A stretch of 64,000 bases of DNA from Letharia columbiana (GCF_014066305.1 NW_023501082.1:280001-344000); one strand, 5' to 3'; positions 24,135 to 36,891 are shown, numbered from the stretch's first letter. Numbers and translations: made by a program. Notes: generated by a model from the letters alone, not told the origin.

Positions 24135-24737
24135 AATTATTGAGAAGTACAATCTTTATAAATTTTGGTGGGGCTGGCTACCAAAAAATAGAGATGGCGC
24201 GCAATCAATTTTGCCAAGCAATCTCGTTGGTTTTGCAACTCATAATTAGCGTACTCAAACCCCTCTGCAATGCTTGGCATGGTCCTGTTGAAATGCATCG
24301 ACCCAATACATCAAATTCACGACTCTAATACAAGTCGGATCATAAGTAACAAGTCAAACGGCTTTAGAATCGTATGACTATCTATCAATCCTGTAAGTAT
24401 ACCGGGCAAAAGTCGTGCATAGAGTCCTGCAATCATACAAGTTGCTGAAAGAAGGGACGATGCTCAGGTCTTTTCAATTTTGCACACTTTTATGAGTATC
24501 CACCAGAATACGTTGGCTATTCATCTTCAAAGTCCCCAAAGGAAAGGGATTCGATATTGTAGCTTCCCCTCACTCACACAGATAATATTTGAGGTTCATT
24601 TCGTTATAACTGTCGCATCTTCCGGGCAGCGCACCTCTTGAGCTATACTTTTCCCGGGCAACAATTCAAGCACCTTGTTTCTTCTCATAGTGCTGATTGA
24701 ACCCCTTTCGCCACGGGTCCAACCTCAATCAGCCATC
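24134..24737. other. Intergenic, upstream of RraA-like gene
   Basis: Normal-GC sequence with no supported gene. Contains the presumed promoter and 5' UTR of the gene starting at 24738. Confidence 0.6.
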
Positions 24738-25664
24738 ATGTCTCGTGATCCCATCGTCCGAGCCTTGCACGACTTCACCAGGTACTAGAACACCCTTTAG
24801 CCAGACCCTACTCTCAAAGCGACGCTCCTGATATATGTACCACAGCTGCGATGTCGCCGACGCCCTCCTCAAATTGAACCATCCTCATGGTGGTTTCTTG
24901 GCCGATCTGTAAGAGATCATCTATTTGTTTAGTCTACATGTATGAATATCTTCAACACGGCTCTGATCCTTGGCACAAGCACAATGTGGTCGCCGAAACG
25001 GCAAGATGGGCCTACGAAGGTGATCGGACCGGCATACACGGTAAAGTACGTCCGCAAGAATCACGGCACAGCTCCAACGCATCAGGGGCACTACGTAAGC
25101 CGACCTCGCTAGATTATGAGCAATGTTCCTCTGATTTCCTGGCTTTTCTTGCGATTCGATACCTGTCGTTGATGTTCCTTTGATCAACAGATCGATACCA
25201 TCCCACCCCACTCCATCCTCTTCATCTCCGCCCCCTCCCACACCATCAACGCAGTCTACGGCGGCCTAATGTCCACCCGCGCCCAACACTCCGGCGCTGT
25301 CGGCACCATCGTCGACGGCCGCGTGCGCGACTTGCAGGAACACCGGGACCTACAGTATCCCGTCTTCGCGAAAGATGTAGGCACGACGGCACCGCAGGAG
25401 GTTCTGCGCGTCGACGAAGTGAACGTGCCGGTGCGGTTGCAGAGCGAGGAGCAAGAAGCGATTGTTTATCCGGAGGATTATTTGATTGGCGATCTGAACG
25501 GCGTGGTGTGTTTGCCGAAAGGGTTGGCGGAGAAGGCGGTCGCGTTGATGGCGAGTCAGGTGGAGGCTGATGAGAGGATTGCGAGGGATTTGGCGGAGGG
25601 GAGGCCGTTTGGGGAGAGTAGTAAGGAGCATAGAGCTAAGGTGAAGAAGGTCGAGGATCTCTGA
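24738..25664 (+). CDS. RraA-like / 4-hydroxy-4-methyl-2-oxoglutarate aldolase family protein
   Basis: Four exons: 24738-24781, 24846-24908, 24980-25094 and 25191-25664, giving 231 aa. Each junction is GT..AG and restores the family sequence: MSRDPIVRALHDF, SCDVADALLKLN, LTMWSPKRQDGPTKVIGPAY, then the conserved core GGLMSTRAQHSGAVGTIVDG followed by RVRDLQEH. The G-x-D-G-R-x-R-D stretch (about residues 109-117) carries the Arg and Asp that bind substrate and divalent metal in HMG aldolases/oxaloacetate decarboxylases. Length is normal for the fungal RraA-like family. The true substrate in fungi is often unknown, so the aldolase activity is a family inference. It converges with the PDH E2 gene, 279 bp between stops. 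Confidence 0.85.
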
Positions 25665-25943
25665 AGGGAGGCGGAGGAGGCGAAAAGGGATGCGAGGCAA
25701 CGTTGGTAGACGCATCATAACTAGATATAGCGTGTTGAGTGTAAGATCGGGGTGGTTGGAAACGTGCCTTGAGCAGGTGCTTGCTGAAACAATGGAAATG
25801 AGCAATGAGGGCAGCAATGCAGTATCAAAGCTGACGAGTATCATTTGTAAAACCCCAACGCTTCCACGATGCCGTATCATTGAAGACATCTTTTGCAAAC
25901 ACAGCACGCGGACATATTACACAGCTCTTAGGCTCTCACCCAC

Positions 25944-27634
25944 TCACAGCATCATCTCCAGTGGGTTCTCCACCACTTTCTTGAACTCCCTAATCCACTC
26001 TCCTCCAACGGCACCATCTACCACCTTATGGTCAAAGCTTCCGGTCACCACGATCTGATCGTCCCACTCAACTCCTCCATCTTCTGAAGTGGACGGTATC
26101 GCGACCTTTTTCGTAGTGCCCACCGCCAAGATACCGGCTTGCGGAGGATTGATGACAGCCGTAAATCGCTCAACCGCTGCGTTCATGCCCATGTTGCTGA
26201 TCGTGAACGTACCGCCCTGGTACTCTTCTGGCTTCAGCTTTCCATCTCTTGCGCGCTTGCCCAGGTCCTTAACCTGCGCCGAGATACCCTCTAAGCCCAG
26301 GCTGTCCACACCCCTGACGATGGGCGTCATAAGGCCAATGGGTGTAGCGACGGCAACGCTGACGTCCACAGTATTATGCTGGCGTATGACGACCTGACCA
26401 CCAACCTCACGCCAACTTGAGTTCACTGCGGGAATCTTCTTGCAGGCGACGGCGGAAGCTTTGATGAGGAAGTCGTTGACCGAGAGTTTGTATTTTCCGT
26501 CTGCCGAGGCATTGAGAGCTTGTCGGAGTTTAAGCAACTTTGTGACGGAGAGAGTCCCGGAAACGAAATAATGTGGATTTTGGTTGAAAGACTGGGTAAG
26601 GCGGTTGGCAATGGTCTTTCGCATCGAGCTTGCTGGAATATCTTCGTATGTTGGAGCACCCGCCGCGGCCGCTGTTGGCGCTGCGCTTGATTCAGGCTTG
26701 AACTTCTCAATGTCTTGTTTTGTAATCCTGCCACCTGGACCGGTACCCTTGATTTGCTTGATCGGTACACCACGCTCAAGTGCAAGAGCTTTCGCAGAGG
26801 GACTGGCTTTAGGCTCACGATCTAAGCTCGTTTCCAGTCTCCCACCCGAAGATTCCGACTCCTGTGGTTCTGGCGGAGGCGCTGACTTTGGCTCGTCTTT
26901 GCTAAGGGTATCGGGCGACGTCTTCGACCCTGAGTCTGAAGGCTCGGAGGATTCTGCTGCCTCTTCCTTCGGCGCATCTTTCGGTGGTGCTTTCTCACCT
27001 CCTGCATCATCGAGACTGAATGACTCGAAAGCTGAGACATCTCCACCCTCTTCAATCATAACAGCAATTGGCTACATAGATGTCAGCGCAGGTCAATGCA
27101 AGAGTATTTTTGACTAACATTCCCAACCGCAACGTCTTTCTCGCCAGAGTCCTTCAAGATCTTGGCAAGCACACCGTCTTCTTGGAATTCGAAGTCCATT
27201 TGCGCCTTATCTGTCTCAATCTCTACCAGCACATCTCCTGGCGCAATTGCATCTCCCGCTTTTTTCTGCCATGTCCCAATATTTCCCGCTGTCATCGTAG
27301 GTGATAATGCTGGCATGCTAACGACTGTATGAGGAGGAAATGCTGCAAATATACTGTTAGCTGGTTGTACCCAGTAAAGGCCGGGCTTTTGGAGTTTACA
27401 TTTCGAGGCATAGAGACGGGCGAGGGCGGACAGGGCCGGTATGTATCTACCACACATGATCGTATAAGTCAAAGGTAATCTAAGCTAAGCCAACTATGCA
27501 CCTTGTAGATTGGACGGGGTTATAATTCACCTTGATGCATTCTGTGACCGTGTCAGAGCTGAAGCTCCAAGCGAGCTAGATGGAGCTCGGAGGCATGCTC
27601 GCACCGGAGCGCGGAGCAAAACAGAGGCAGCCAT
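25944..27634 (-). CDS. Dihydrolipoyllysine acetyltransferase, E2 of pyruvate dehydrogenase (mitochondrial)
   Basis: Four exons read downward: 27634-27531, 27446-27400, 27342-27119 and 27071-25944, together 500 aa. The start ATG (27632-27634) gives [18 protein letters not shown], an Arg/Ser/Ala-rich mitochondrial presequence. The lipoyl domain follows (about 52-125) with the lipoylated Lys at about 96 in [10 protein letters not shown] Pro/Ser/Glu-rich linker leads to a peripheral-subunit-binding domain ([31 protein letters not shown]). The catalytic domain ends with [14 protein letters not shown], where His of about 473 and Asp of about 477 form the HxxxDG acetyl-transfer motif. The enzyme moves acetyl groups from E1 to CoA in the matrix. 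Equivalent to yeast LAT1. The first intron hides the true N-terminus: translation from a downstream ATG in the intron would lack the presequence. Confidence 0.93.
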
Positions 27635-28043
27635 TGCAGGCCAAGATGTGAGGTTGGCTCAGGAGAAATGGGAGGTTATAATCAAGCATGCATATACATT
27701 CCAGACATTATACAAAAGGAGAATGCTGACTGGGTTGCCGTCAAGTATGTAGAGGATTGAAACTTCTCGGTGATTTTCCTAGAGCATGCTGGGCGGCCTT
27801 GGCATCAGCCATGGCAAAATGTTTCGCCGAAGACCGATCGCCGTGACCAATCAGCGATTGGACAGCTCTTGTCTTGAAGAATTGTACAGACTCACCAGGC
27901 ATCCGATACGACACTCTATTGCCACGGAACTTTGCTCTACCCGCTACATCCCTCCTACGTAACATTTGAAAGCTCAATGCGGAATCGGAAGGTCTCCAGG
28001 AGAGCAAGAGCTATAGTGGCTGCCTGGGGCTCAGATCTCTCCT
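27635..28043. promoter_or_regulatory. Divergent promoter region between PDH E2 and SEC7
   Basis: 409 bp separate the two start codons on opposite strands. No other gene is seen, so both promoters must lie here or overlap. No TATA box stands out. Confidence 0.5.
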
Positions 28044-31000
28044 ATGGCGGACAGCGAGCAAATCGCACCATCAGCTGAAGCCAACGTTGCCAAGGACCCC
28101 AATGAAGCTGTTTCCGAAAGCTCTGGAGCTCAATACCAAAGCTTGGCAGGCGACAAGGAAGAGCTGCAGTATGGGCAAAGTTGGAAAGAGATAGAAGTGG
28201 CGGAGACACCAGAGGAAGATAGGAACAATATCAATGGCTTGACTGAGCCTCCTGAAGATGAGCAGAATAACCCAGACGCCGCCGAGACATCTTCGCAGCA
28301 AACTCAGGAGCCTCTATCTCCGTCGGCCCCTCAATTACCGGAAAAGGACGAGCAAGGTCAGCCTCCGCCTCAAGACAGAGAGGAGGAGCAACCTACAACG
28401 GCCTCAAAAAGCATAGGCTCACACCCATCCACGACGACTATGAATGGCACAACGATACATCAGCGGTCTGATAGTCAGTCCACGCAAGCTACGAATGGTA
28501 CGACTGCTGTCCGGCGATCCTCGGCACCTTTGAGCTCCATCGTCTTTGTTGTCTCAGCTTTGGATCAGATTGCAGCGTCAAAAGAAGCTAGGAAGAAGAA
28601 AGAGCTCGGAGACGCCGCACAGAAGGCGTTGGATGCTATCAAAAGATTGGATGGCTCGCCACCTCCCGAGGTCATCTTCGAACCTCTGCGACTGGCGACA
28701 GAGACATCTAGTATACCATTGACTACGACGGCGCTTGACTGCATAGGAAAACTTATTAGCTACTCCTACTTCTCCGTACCCCCCGGAGTCCAAGACCCTA
28801 ATGCTCCGCCTAGCTCCCACCAGCAACTCCCCTTAATCGATCGAGCGATCGAAACGATCTGCGACTGCTTTCAGAACGAAGCGACGCCATACGAGATACA
28901 GCTCCAGATTGTAAAATCTTTGCTGGCAGCTGTCTTGAATGACAAACTTATTGTTCATGGGTCGGGTCTCTTGAAGGCTGTCCGCCAAGTCTACAACATT
29001 TTCCTACTCTCAAAGTCGAATACAAACCAGCAAGTGGCACAAGGAACACTGACTCAAATGGTGGGTACAGTCTTTGAGCGAGTCATGACGAGACTGTCAA
29101 TGAAAGAGGCTCGGTTGAATCTGGCAAAAATTGGTTCGGAGAAAGGTACTTTAAACGGCAGCACAGTCGAAATCAACGGTAGCAGCTCCGTCTTGGAATC
29201 AGGGGAGGGAGACGCCAATCCTGAGCCGGACGGAGTCTCCGAAGCCAACTCAACATGGAACTCGGATCAGCCGGTCCCAAAAGAGCCAGGAGAACGATTG
29301 ACTCTGCAGAGCTTGGAAAATGCTAAGAGCTTCGACGATAGAAGGATTGGCGATAACGCCCCCACGATGGTGACACCAGCAAAATCAGCCCAAAAGCGAG
29401 CTGCCTCGGGACAAGCTTCTACAAATGGTGACGAAGAGCACGGCAGACCCGAGACTCCGGACGAAGACGAAGAGGATGAAATCTTCGTGAAAGATGCGTT
29501 TCTAGTATTCAGGTCCATGTGCAGGTTAAGCCACAAAGAGCTGCCACCAGATCAGCAGCAAGATATCCACTCCTCGAACATGCGCTCAAAGATGATATCA
29601 CTTGCCATTATCCGTACGACTTTGAATAACAACATGGCCGTTTTTACGTCACCGCTGTGTACCATACGAGGCACGAACAATGAGCCCACCAGCTTTGGCC
29701 AAGCCATCAATCAGTATCTCCGCCTGAGTGTGAGTAGGAATGGGGCAAGCTCCGTCAGGCGAGTATTCGAGATAACCGCAGAGATTTTCTGGTTGATGCT
29801 AAAAGACATGAGAGTCGGTCTCAAGGTTTGTCTTCTTTCAATGTGTCTGGGCGAACTATCACTGACTTGGAGCAGAGGGAAATCGAACTGTTTCTGAAAG
29901 AGATCTATTTGGCTATACTCGAGCGCAAGAACGCCCCAAGCTTCCAGAAGCTCTATGTCATGAAGATCTTAAAAAGATTATCCACAGACCCGAGAGCCTT
30001 GGTTGAAATCTACCTCAACTATGACTGTGAATCAACAGCACTTGATAACATGTTTCAAAGATCGATCGAACACTTGTCCAGATTGTCCGGCATGTCCGTC
30101 CCGCCCGCCATCGTATCACCCCAGCAGCAGCAACAGTATCAAGATCAGTACACCAAGGAAAGTGATGCTGATCTTGATTGGCATGACCATGGAAAACTCC
30201 CACCCTCCTTGACGACCGCCAGTCTCAATGCTCCATGGAACCATGAGTGGGATCTACCGGTGGACTTTCTACTGAAGCAGCAAGCCTTGGATTGCTTAGT
30301 CCGGACACTTCGATCACTTGTCAACTGGTCTCAAGATAGCCTTGCCGCAGGCGCTGCAAAATTGCATGACATGGAGTTGCAGGATCCCAGGGATCGGTTT
30401 AGAGAATCTCTAGAGCGCCTTCCAGCAGCCGGCTCTCCAAGGATGTCCACAGCAGGCACGCCTATTGCTCCTTCAACGCCACTCCTCGAGGATGATCCTA
30501 TGCAGTTGGAGAAAGCCAAGCATCGAAAGACTGCACTCAACAACGGCATTCGTCAGTTCAACTTCAAGCCAAAGCGTGGAGTCAAACAATTGATCACGGA
30601 CGGATTCATCAGGAGTGACTCCCCTGAAGACATTGCCGCCTTCATCCTACAAACCGAGGCTCTGGACAAGGCAATGATCGGCGAGTACCTTGGCGAAGGT
30701 GAAACACAGAACATAGCCATCATGCATGCCTTTGTGGATTCGATGGACTTTACAAGGAGAAGATTTGTTGATGCATTGCGGCAGTTTCTACAGAGTTTCC
30801 GTCTTCCAGGAGAGGCGCAGAAGATTGACCGCTTCATGTTGAAGTTTGCAGAGCGTTACATTACCGGCAATCCAAATGCGTTTGCCAATGCTGACACAGC
30901 CTACGTCTTGGCATATTCCGTGATCATGCTGAATACCGATCAGCATAGTGTCAAATTGAAAGCTCAAAGAAGAATGACTGTTGATGATTTCATCAAGAAC

Positions 31001-34000
31001 AATAGAGGCATCAATGATAATGCCAACTTACCGGACGAGTACCTTTCTGGCATCTACAGCGAGATTGCAGAAAATGAGATTGTTCTGAATACAGAGCGTG
31101 AAACGGCTGCAGCTCTTGGCATGATGCCTCAACCTGCTGTGGGTGGTATCGCCTCAAGAGTTGGACAGGCTTTTCTTCAAGCTGGTCGAGATCTGCAGAG
31201 AGAGGCTTATGCCCAAGCCTCGGAGGAAATGTCGAAAAAAGCAGAACAGAGACTTCGCAATATGATACGATCACAACGGAAAACGACTGTGAAGAATGTA
31301 ATGCCGAAGTTCATTCCAGCTACTTCATTCAAGCATGTTGGCCCAATGTTCGATGTTACCTGGATGTCGTTTTTCTCTGGACTTTCTGGTCAGATGCAGA
31401 CCACTCAGAACATTGAGGTCATCAAACTCTGCATGGAGGGCCTCAAGCTCGCTATTCAAACCGCTTGCTTGTTTGACCTCGACACTCCTCGAACAGCCTT
31501 TGTGACCGCACTTGCCAGCTTCACGAACCTTGGTAATTTGAGCGAAATGATGGCAAAGAATCTCGAAGCGCTGAAGGTGCTCATCGAAGTCGCTCAATCG
31601 GAAGGAAACATGCTCAAAGGATCATGGCGAGACGTCTTGACGTGTGTAAGCCAGCTGGATCGATTCCAGCTAATCTCTGGGGGGTCGACGAAGGCGTTGT
31701 CCCTGATGTCAACAGAGCTCGGATTCAGAGAGCACCCGCAAATACGTCTCGACGACAGCCTAATCGCCCACGGCCAGCTGCAATCGCGAACAATTCCAGC
31801 TACCACATTGAAATAGCTCATGAGAGTCGATCATCAGATATGATCAGAAAGGTGGATCAAATCTTTACGAGTACCGCCCAATTGTCTGGAGATGCTATTG
31901 TTCATTTTGTACGCGCGTTGAGCGAAGTCAGCTGGCAGGAAATCCAATCTTCAGGCCAGAGCGACTCGCCACGGACTTACAGCCTCCAAAAACTCGTCGA
32001 GATAAGCTACTACAACATGACTCGTGTCAGATTTGAATGGTCGAACATCTGGCAAATACTTGGCGATCACTTCAATGAGGTTGGATGTCATTCGAACACT
32101 CATGTAGTGTTCTTCGCGTTGGACTCATTGCGACAATTGTCAATGCGATTCATGGAGATTGAAGAACTGCCAGGGTTCAAATTTCAGAAGGACTTCCTCA
32201 AACCTTTTGAGCACGTGATGGCGAACAGCTCTGCAGTGACGGTCAAGGATATGGTCCTCAGATGCTTAATACAAATGATCCAAGCGAGAGGACAGAACAT
32301 CCGATCTGGATGGAAGACAATGTTTGGGGTCTTCACCGTCGCAGCTAGAGAACCATATGGTAAGATCTCAAGTGCGATTTGCTCATATTACCGTTGCTAA
32401 TTTGAGCCGCAGAGACAATTGTAAATCTCGCCTACGACCACGTTACTCAGATTTACAATACTCGCTTCGGAGTTGTCATCTCGCAAGGCGCTTTTGCCGA
32501 CCTTGTCGTCTGCTTGACAGAGTTTTCTAAGAATCTCAAGTTCCAGAAGAAGTCTCTAGCGGCCATCGAAACGCTGAAGTCCACTGTTCCGAGAATGCTC
32601 AGGACTCCGGAATGCCCCCTTTCGCATCGCATAAAGCCAATCACCAACGGAGTCAGCGAGGAAAGAGACGCTCTTCCCAAAGCGATCAGCAGGCAGACTC
32701 AGGAAGAACAGTTCTGGTTCCCTGTCTTGTTTGCGTTCCACGACATCCTTATGACTGGCGAGGATCTGGAGGTTCGATCAATGTAAGTCTTGTGAAATCT
32801 ACGTCTTTGCCTACACTAACACCCAACGAAGGGCTTCAAACTATCTCTTCGACATTCTGAAAGAGTATGGTGGTGATTTCCCTCCAGATTTCTGGGACAT
32901 ACTTTGGCGCCAGCTGCTTTATCCCATCTTCATGGTGTTGAAGTCCAAGTCCGAGATGAAAAATGTCTTAAACCACGAAGACTTATCTGTATGGCTCTCG
33001 ACTACCATGATTCAGGCCTTGCGCAACATGATCACCCTCTTCACTCATTACTTCGAATCTCTGGAATACATGTTGGACCGCTTCCTCGACCTGCTGGCCT
33101 TGTGCATATGCCAGGAGAATGATACCATCGCCCGCATCGGAAGCAATTGCCTGCAGCAGCTCATATTGCAAAACGTGACGAGGTTTCAACCTGAGCACTG
33201 GAGCAAGATAGTGGGTAGTTTTGTCGAGTTGTTCGAGCGCACGACGGCGCATCAACTCTTCTCCGCAGCCACGACTTCCTCCGATTCTTCTAGTATTGCC
33301 GAGGACGAGAGCGTTCGAAAACCGTCTGTAGCAGAAGTCTCAACCATCAAAGACTTACCTTTGACTACCTCGCCGACTATCTCGACCTTTGCCAGCGCTG
33401 GGCCCGAGGCTACGAAGCTGGACAAGGCTCACTATGCGCCCAGTGAAAGCGACGAGGCTACTTTGGCTGAACAGTCCATGCGCTCAAGAGCAGGCTCAAC
33501 GCGTACTAACATTTCGCCACCACCTACCCCTTCTGCAGCAAATGCCGAGCTCGAAGACTACCGTCCACAATCCGGTCTCCAGCAACAGCCCATAGTAGTC
33601 ACAGCAGCGCGTCGCAAATTCTTCAACAAGATCATCACCAGATGTGTGTTGCAACTGCTCATGATCGAAACCGTCAATGAATTGTTTTCTAATGATGCAG
33701 TGTATGCTCAAATACCAAGCTCAGAGCTGTTGCGACTGATGGGACTCTTGAAGAGTAGCTACACCTTTGCAAAGAAATTCAACAACAACAAGGGTCTGCG
33801 GATGAGGTTGTGGAGGGAAGGCTTTATGAAGCAACCTCCAAATCTCCTCAAGCAGGAAAGTGGGAGTGCTGCCTGCTATGTCAATATCTTGCTGCGGATG
33901 TACCACGACGAAGGTGAGGAGCGTAGAAGAAGCCGCGCCGAGACAGAGGCTGCACTGATACCGTACGTCACCTTCTTCCGTCTGAAACAATACATACTGA

Positions 34001-34359
34001 CCTGTTGCCGCAGTCTGTGCGCCGACATCATTCGTTCATTCGTCCTTCTCGATGAAACACAACCGCGCAATATCGAAGCCTGGCGCCCTGTCGTGGTCGA
34101 CGTCATGGAGGGCTATACCAACTTTGCCCGCGATGACTTCGAAAGACATATCGAGACCTTCTACCCGCTGGGCGTAGACCTGCTCAACCGGGAGCCCGGA
34201 TCGGAAATACGAGTGGCGTTGCAGGCGCTCTTGCGGCGTATAGGGGAGATCAGGATGGGCATGCAACCGAGGGAACACACGCCAGTGCAGACGCCGACGA
34301 GTCCACGGAGCACGAGTGGTGCGTATTTTGAAAGGAGAAGAGGAAGTCGAGGGCGATAG
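28044..34359 (+). CDS. SEC7: Sec7-family Arf guanine nucleotide exchange factor (large BIG/SEC7 type)
   Basis: Exons 28044-29825, 29876-32359, 32413-32782, 32832-33962 and 34014-34359, about 2,037 aa if one frameshift is allowed. The order is that of large Golgi Arf-GEFs. An acidic, Gln/Pro-rich N-terminus precedes the DCB region. The HUS box (EIYLNYDCESTALDN) lies in the second exon. The Sec7 domain (about residues 815-1005) includes LITDGFIRSDSPEDIAAFIL, the glutamic-finger region FRLPGEAQKIDR and ANADTAYVLAYSVIMLNTDQ. HDS repeats follow (SWRDVLTCVSQLDRFQLISG; SYYNMTRVRFEW). The protein activates Arf at the trans-Golgi. Between LISG and VDEGVV the frame breaks at a run of six G (31679-31684); seven G would restore it. 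Intron 4 is 51 nt and stop-free. The start at 28044 is the first ATG of the open frame. Confidence 0.92.
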
Positions 34360-34758
34360 GCGGGAAATTGGGAGCATGAAAAGGTTAATCTTGAGGGAGT
34401 AATGTATTCGTCGTGTGTGTATCGCGCTTTAGCGTCCTGTTGAGCGAGACATGGATATGGGTCTTTCTGTATACCGGCTCTCTTCTGGCTGGTGGAAAAT
34501 AAGGGTTCATCATCATTGCTTGTAATGAAAGTTAGAAGGATGGCGCTTATAGACTCGTGCGACGAACGATATTTGGACTTTCTCGCTAATCCAGGAAAGT
34601 CTCTATATTTCTTCTATGCAGCGTCCATTCCTCCGCAACTATATCTACAGCGGATTTCATGTGCATCGGAATAGTCATACTGAGCACACAGCACACGATT
34701 GCAGGCTCAGTCGGCCTTCAAGGACCCCACACGCGAGAGTCCGACAAGGAGCGTGTAT
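34360..34758. other. 3' flank of SEC7
   Basis: Presumed 3' UTR and intergenic DNA. No gene seen. Confidence 0.5.
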
Positions 34759-35791
34759 TAGCGTGTGCAGAAAACGTTGGAATACTTGGCACTGAGAAAA
34801 TCACACACACCACCAAAAGTAGTACTGAATAGATGAATCTTCTCCCATATCGCATTCTACCACCTTCCTCATCATATTTGAAGCTGCTGTATATCTCGCT
34901 TAGCCGATCCTTGGTGTTTTGCCTTAGTGTTTCGAAATGCCTTCCAATCGACGCAGTCAGGGGTCCCCCTCTCACTACCGACCTCCCCTCCGGCCAGACA
35001 GTTTAAGAGGCCTAAGAAGGCGTCCTCCCGTGTCTAAGCGATTGCTGAGGATAGTCAGCCGGGCCCTAGCAACAGTCAGCCAAGCGTAGCTACCCCCGCT
35101 CCCAGACCTGAAGACCCTCGTGTCAAAGCCGGTCGACGAGTTATTACCTCACTGCGGTGTCTTCCCAGCCTATTGTAGTGTTATTGTCATGGATAATGCT
35201 AGTATACACTATCCGCTATCCTATCGAGGAGGTAATCCGTTAGCATAGTTGCGAGGTCCGATATCTGCCTCCTTACTTACCAGATTTCAATCCCATCGAG
35301 CTCTCTTTTAGCGTCTTAGAGTATAAATTTGAAGATACTTTCACGAGATATAACCTCAGTTCTAAGGGAACTTTAATGATTTCTTACGATATACCGTGAG
35401 GGGAGTCGATGCGATCGCTTTCCGAGGGAGTATTTTAAGCATAGTGCTATAGGAGGCTATATTTTTAAGACGAATATAAGGGAGTTAAATAGGGCTCTTA
35501 ATGAGTGCGATATTTAATAGATTTTGAAGATTAAACTACATTTGCTACTACTGCTGCTACTACCCCAGAGTTATTAAGACCTTCGCCTATCGCTATTAAG
35601 GCTTAAATACCTTTAAGTCTATTTTAAAGCCTCTGGCTAAAGTATTAGAAACCCTCAATTGTATAGCAATATAATATATAGTGAAGAAAGGTGATAGAAT
35701 GCGATATAGGGAGATTTATCTATTCAGTACTACTTTTAATGATATATGTGTGATTTTTCAGTCCAGTATTCCAACTTTTCTCCCGCTAATA
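34757..35791 (+). mobile_element. Rearranged Tc1/mariner element with TIRs and TA duplication
   Basis: Imperfect inverted repeats of about 130 bp run from TTAGCGTG (34759) inward and from CGCTAA (ending 35789) inward, flanked by TA at 34757-34758 and 35790-35791. The left arm continues to about 35135 and matches 54520-54900. From 35180 the plus strand encodes the catalytic end of a mariner-type transposase: VIVMDNASIH (35180-35209) and YLPPYLPDFNPIELSFSVLE (35262-35321). The N-terminal half is missing, so the copy cannot encode transposase. RIP damage is modest on the left and stronger to the right. Orientation of the transposase segment relative to the left arm is opposite to that in the element at 54516, so the copy is rearranged, not just deleted. 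Confidence 0.85.
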
Positions 35792-36462
35792 GACCAGACC
35801 ACACGAGATTTCACCACTTTCGAGAACGCTTCATGGCTTTACGTTACGTCTGGAATCCGTAAAGAATTGGTCCGGATAGGCTTCAAGCTCATCCGTAGTC
35901 CTAGCGGCGGTCGACAGGTCCGGTCGAGCGTGGAATGGGGGGGGCATAGGAAGAAGTAGCGGGTTGCAGAGATGAGACGTGCCAAGCCTCGCTAGCTAAG
36001 GCCCTTCGAGTTAGCTTGGCATGTCTGAGGCCAGATGGGTTGGTGAATGTCATCAATGTTCCTACTTATCTCAACTTCCACCTCGCTCATACCCCGTCTA
36101 TATGCAGAGATGTCCGTCACCTTTGAGGCTCTACAGGCAACGCTGGCGTAATCTGCTTCAACTCGCCGGCGCCAAGTTGGAAAGCCTAACTAACCAAAGC
36201 AGTTTGCGGCTGTACCACAACTACGATACTAGTCGGTCTCTCCGTGTACTTGAGTAGTATGTTTCTTCTTTCTGGGCGGTTTTTGGTCATTTGAAATGTG
36301 ACACATCTGCAGCAAATAGAGTAAGCCTGTGATCGACCTCGTCTCTTTCTTTCCCGAATCCCGGATACCCTCATCCGCTCCTTCCACACATTGGTCTAGA
36401 ACTGCTAGCATGAAAGCCTCAGTACAAGCTTAAGCGCAGAGGTTTCGGTATAGTTTGAGTGT
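35792..36462. other. Intergenic
   Basis: No supported gene. A short imperfect hairpin (GCCAAGC ... GCTTGGC) lies near 35980-36020. Confidence 0.5.
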
Positions 36463-36891
36463 CTACCGCTTCGAGGGGGCTTGGAGGTACTGGAATCTCT
36501 GAGGTACTGCTGTCACTACTTCATCAAGGAGTTGTTCTATTGCTGCACCGTCTTCACTCGCTCGATCGAACGACAGTACACGTGGGGGAGGAGTAGATCC
36601 CATTGGTCTAACAGGCGGGGTATTTGAATGTTCTAGCCGATTTGAGTAGGGCTTTTCTTGACCCTTCGGGCCAAACATTCGCCACAGACGCCATCTATTC
36701 GTGATCTGTGAAGGCGAAGGGCCCAAAGAAACAGCAGCATCCTCACTATCGGAACCTGGATCAGGCCACCTCTGAAGATTACTGGCAAAGGCATGAGCTT
36801 CGCTTATCCAGCTATCGCTGATTCCTGTGGAAAAGTTCGGTTTGTTCCAGGTTACTGTCGACATAGGCTGATCTCCGCGGTCGAGTGACAC
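36463..36891 (-). CDS. Hypothetical protein (weak gene model)
   Basis: An open frame of 142 codons starting MSLDRGDQPM, or MSTVTWNKPN at the next ATG, ending LQAPSKR. Composition is mixed and protein-like, with an acidic and Ser/Pro-rich middle (PDPGSDSEDAAVS), but no domain, signal peptide or membrane segment is recognisable. No clear intron links it to further exons. It could equally be the last exon of a longer gene or a chance frame. Kept as a low-confidence call because no better explanation exists for this stretch. Confidence 0.3.
   Translation of the reverse strand: MSLDRGDQPMSTVTWNKPNFSTGISDSWISEAHAFASNLQRWPDPGSDSEDAAVSLGPSPSQITNRWRLWRMFGPKGQEKPYSNRLEHSNTPPVRPMGSTPPPRVLSFDRASEDGAAIEQLLDEVVTAVPQRFQYLQAPSKR

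Noticed and set aside
31666..31690. Programmed ribosomal frameshift in SEC7
   Set aside because: No slippery heptamer with downstream structure is evident and the family is not known for it; a homopolymer error explains it more simply.
31624..32400. Independent gene starting MARRLDVCKPAG
   Set aside because: It is the continuation of SEC7 after the frame break at 31679, not a separate gene.
35980..36020. Hairpin GCCAAGC...GCTTGGC as terminator or RNA gene
   Set aside because: Stem is short and interrupted and no tRNA/ncRNA features are present.
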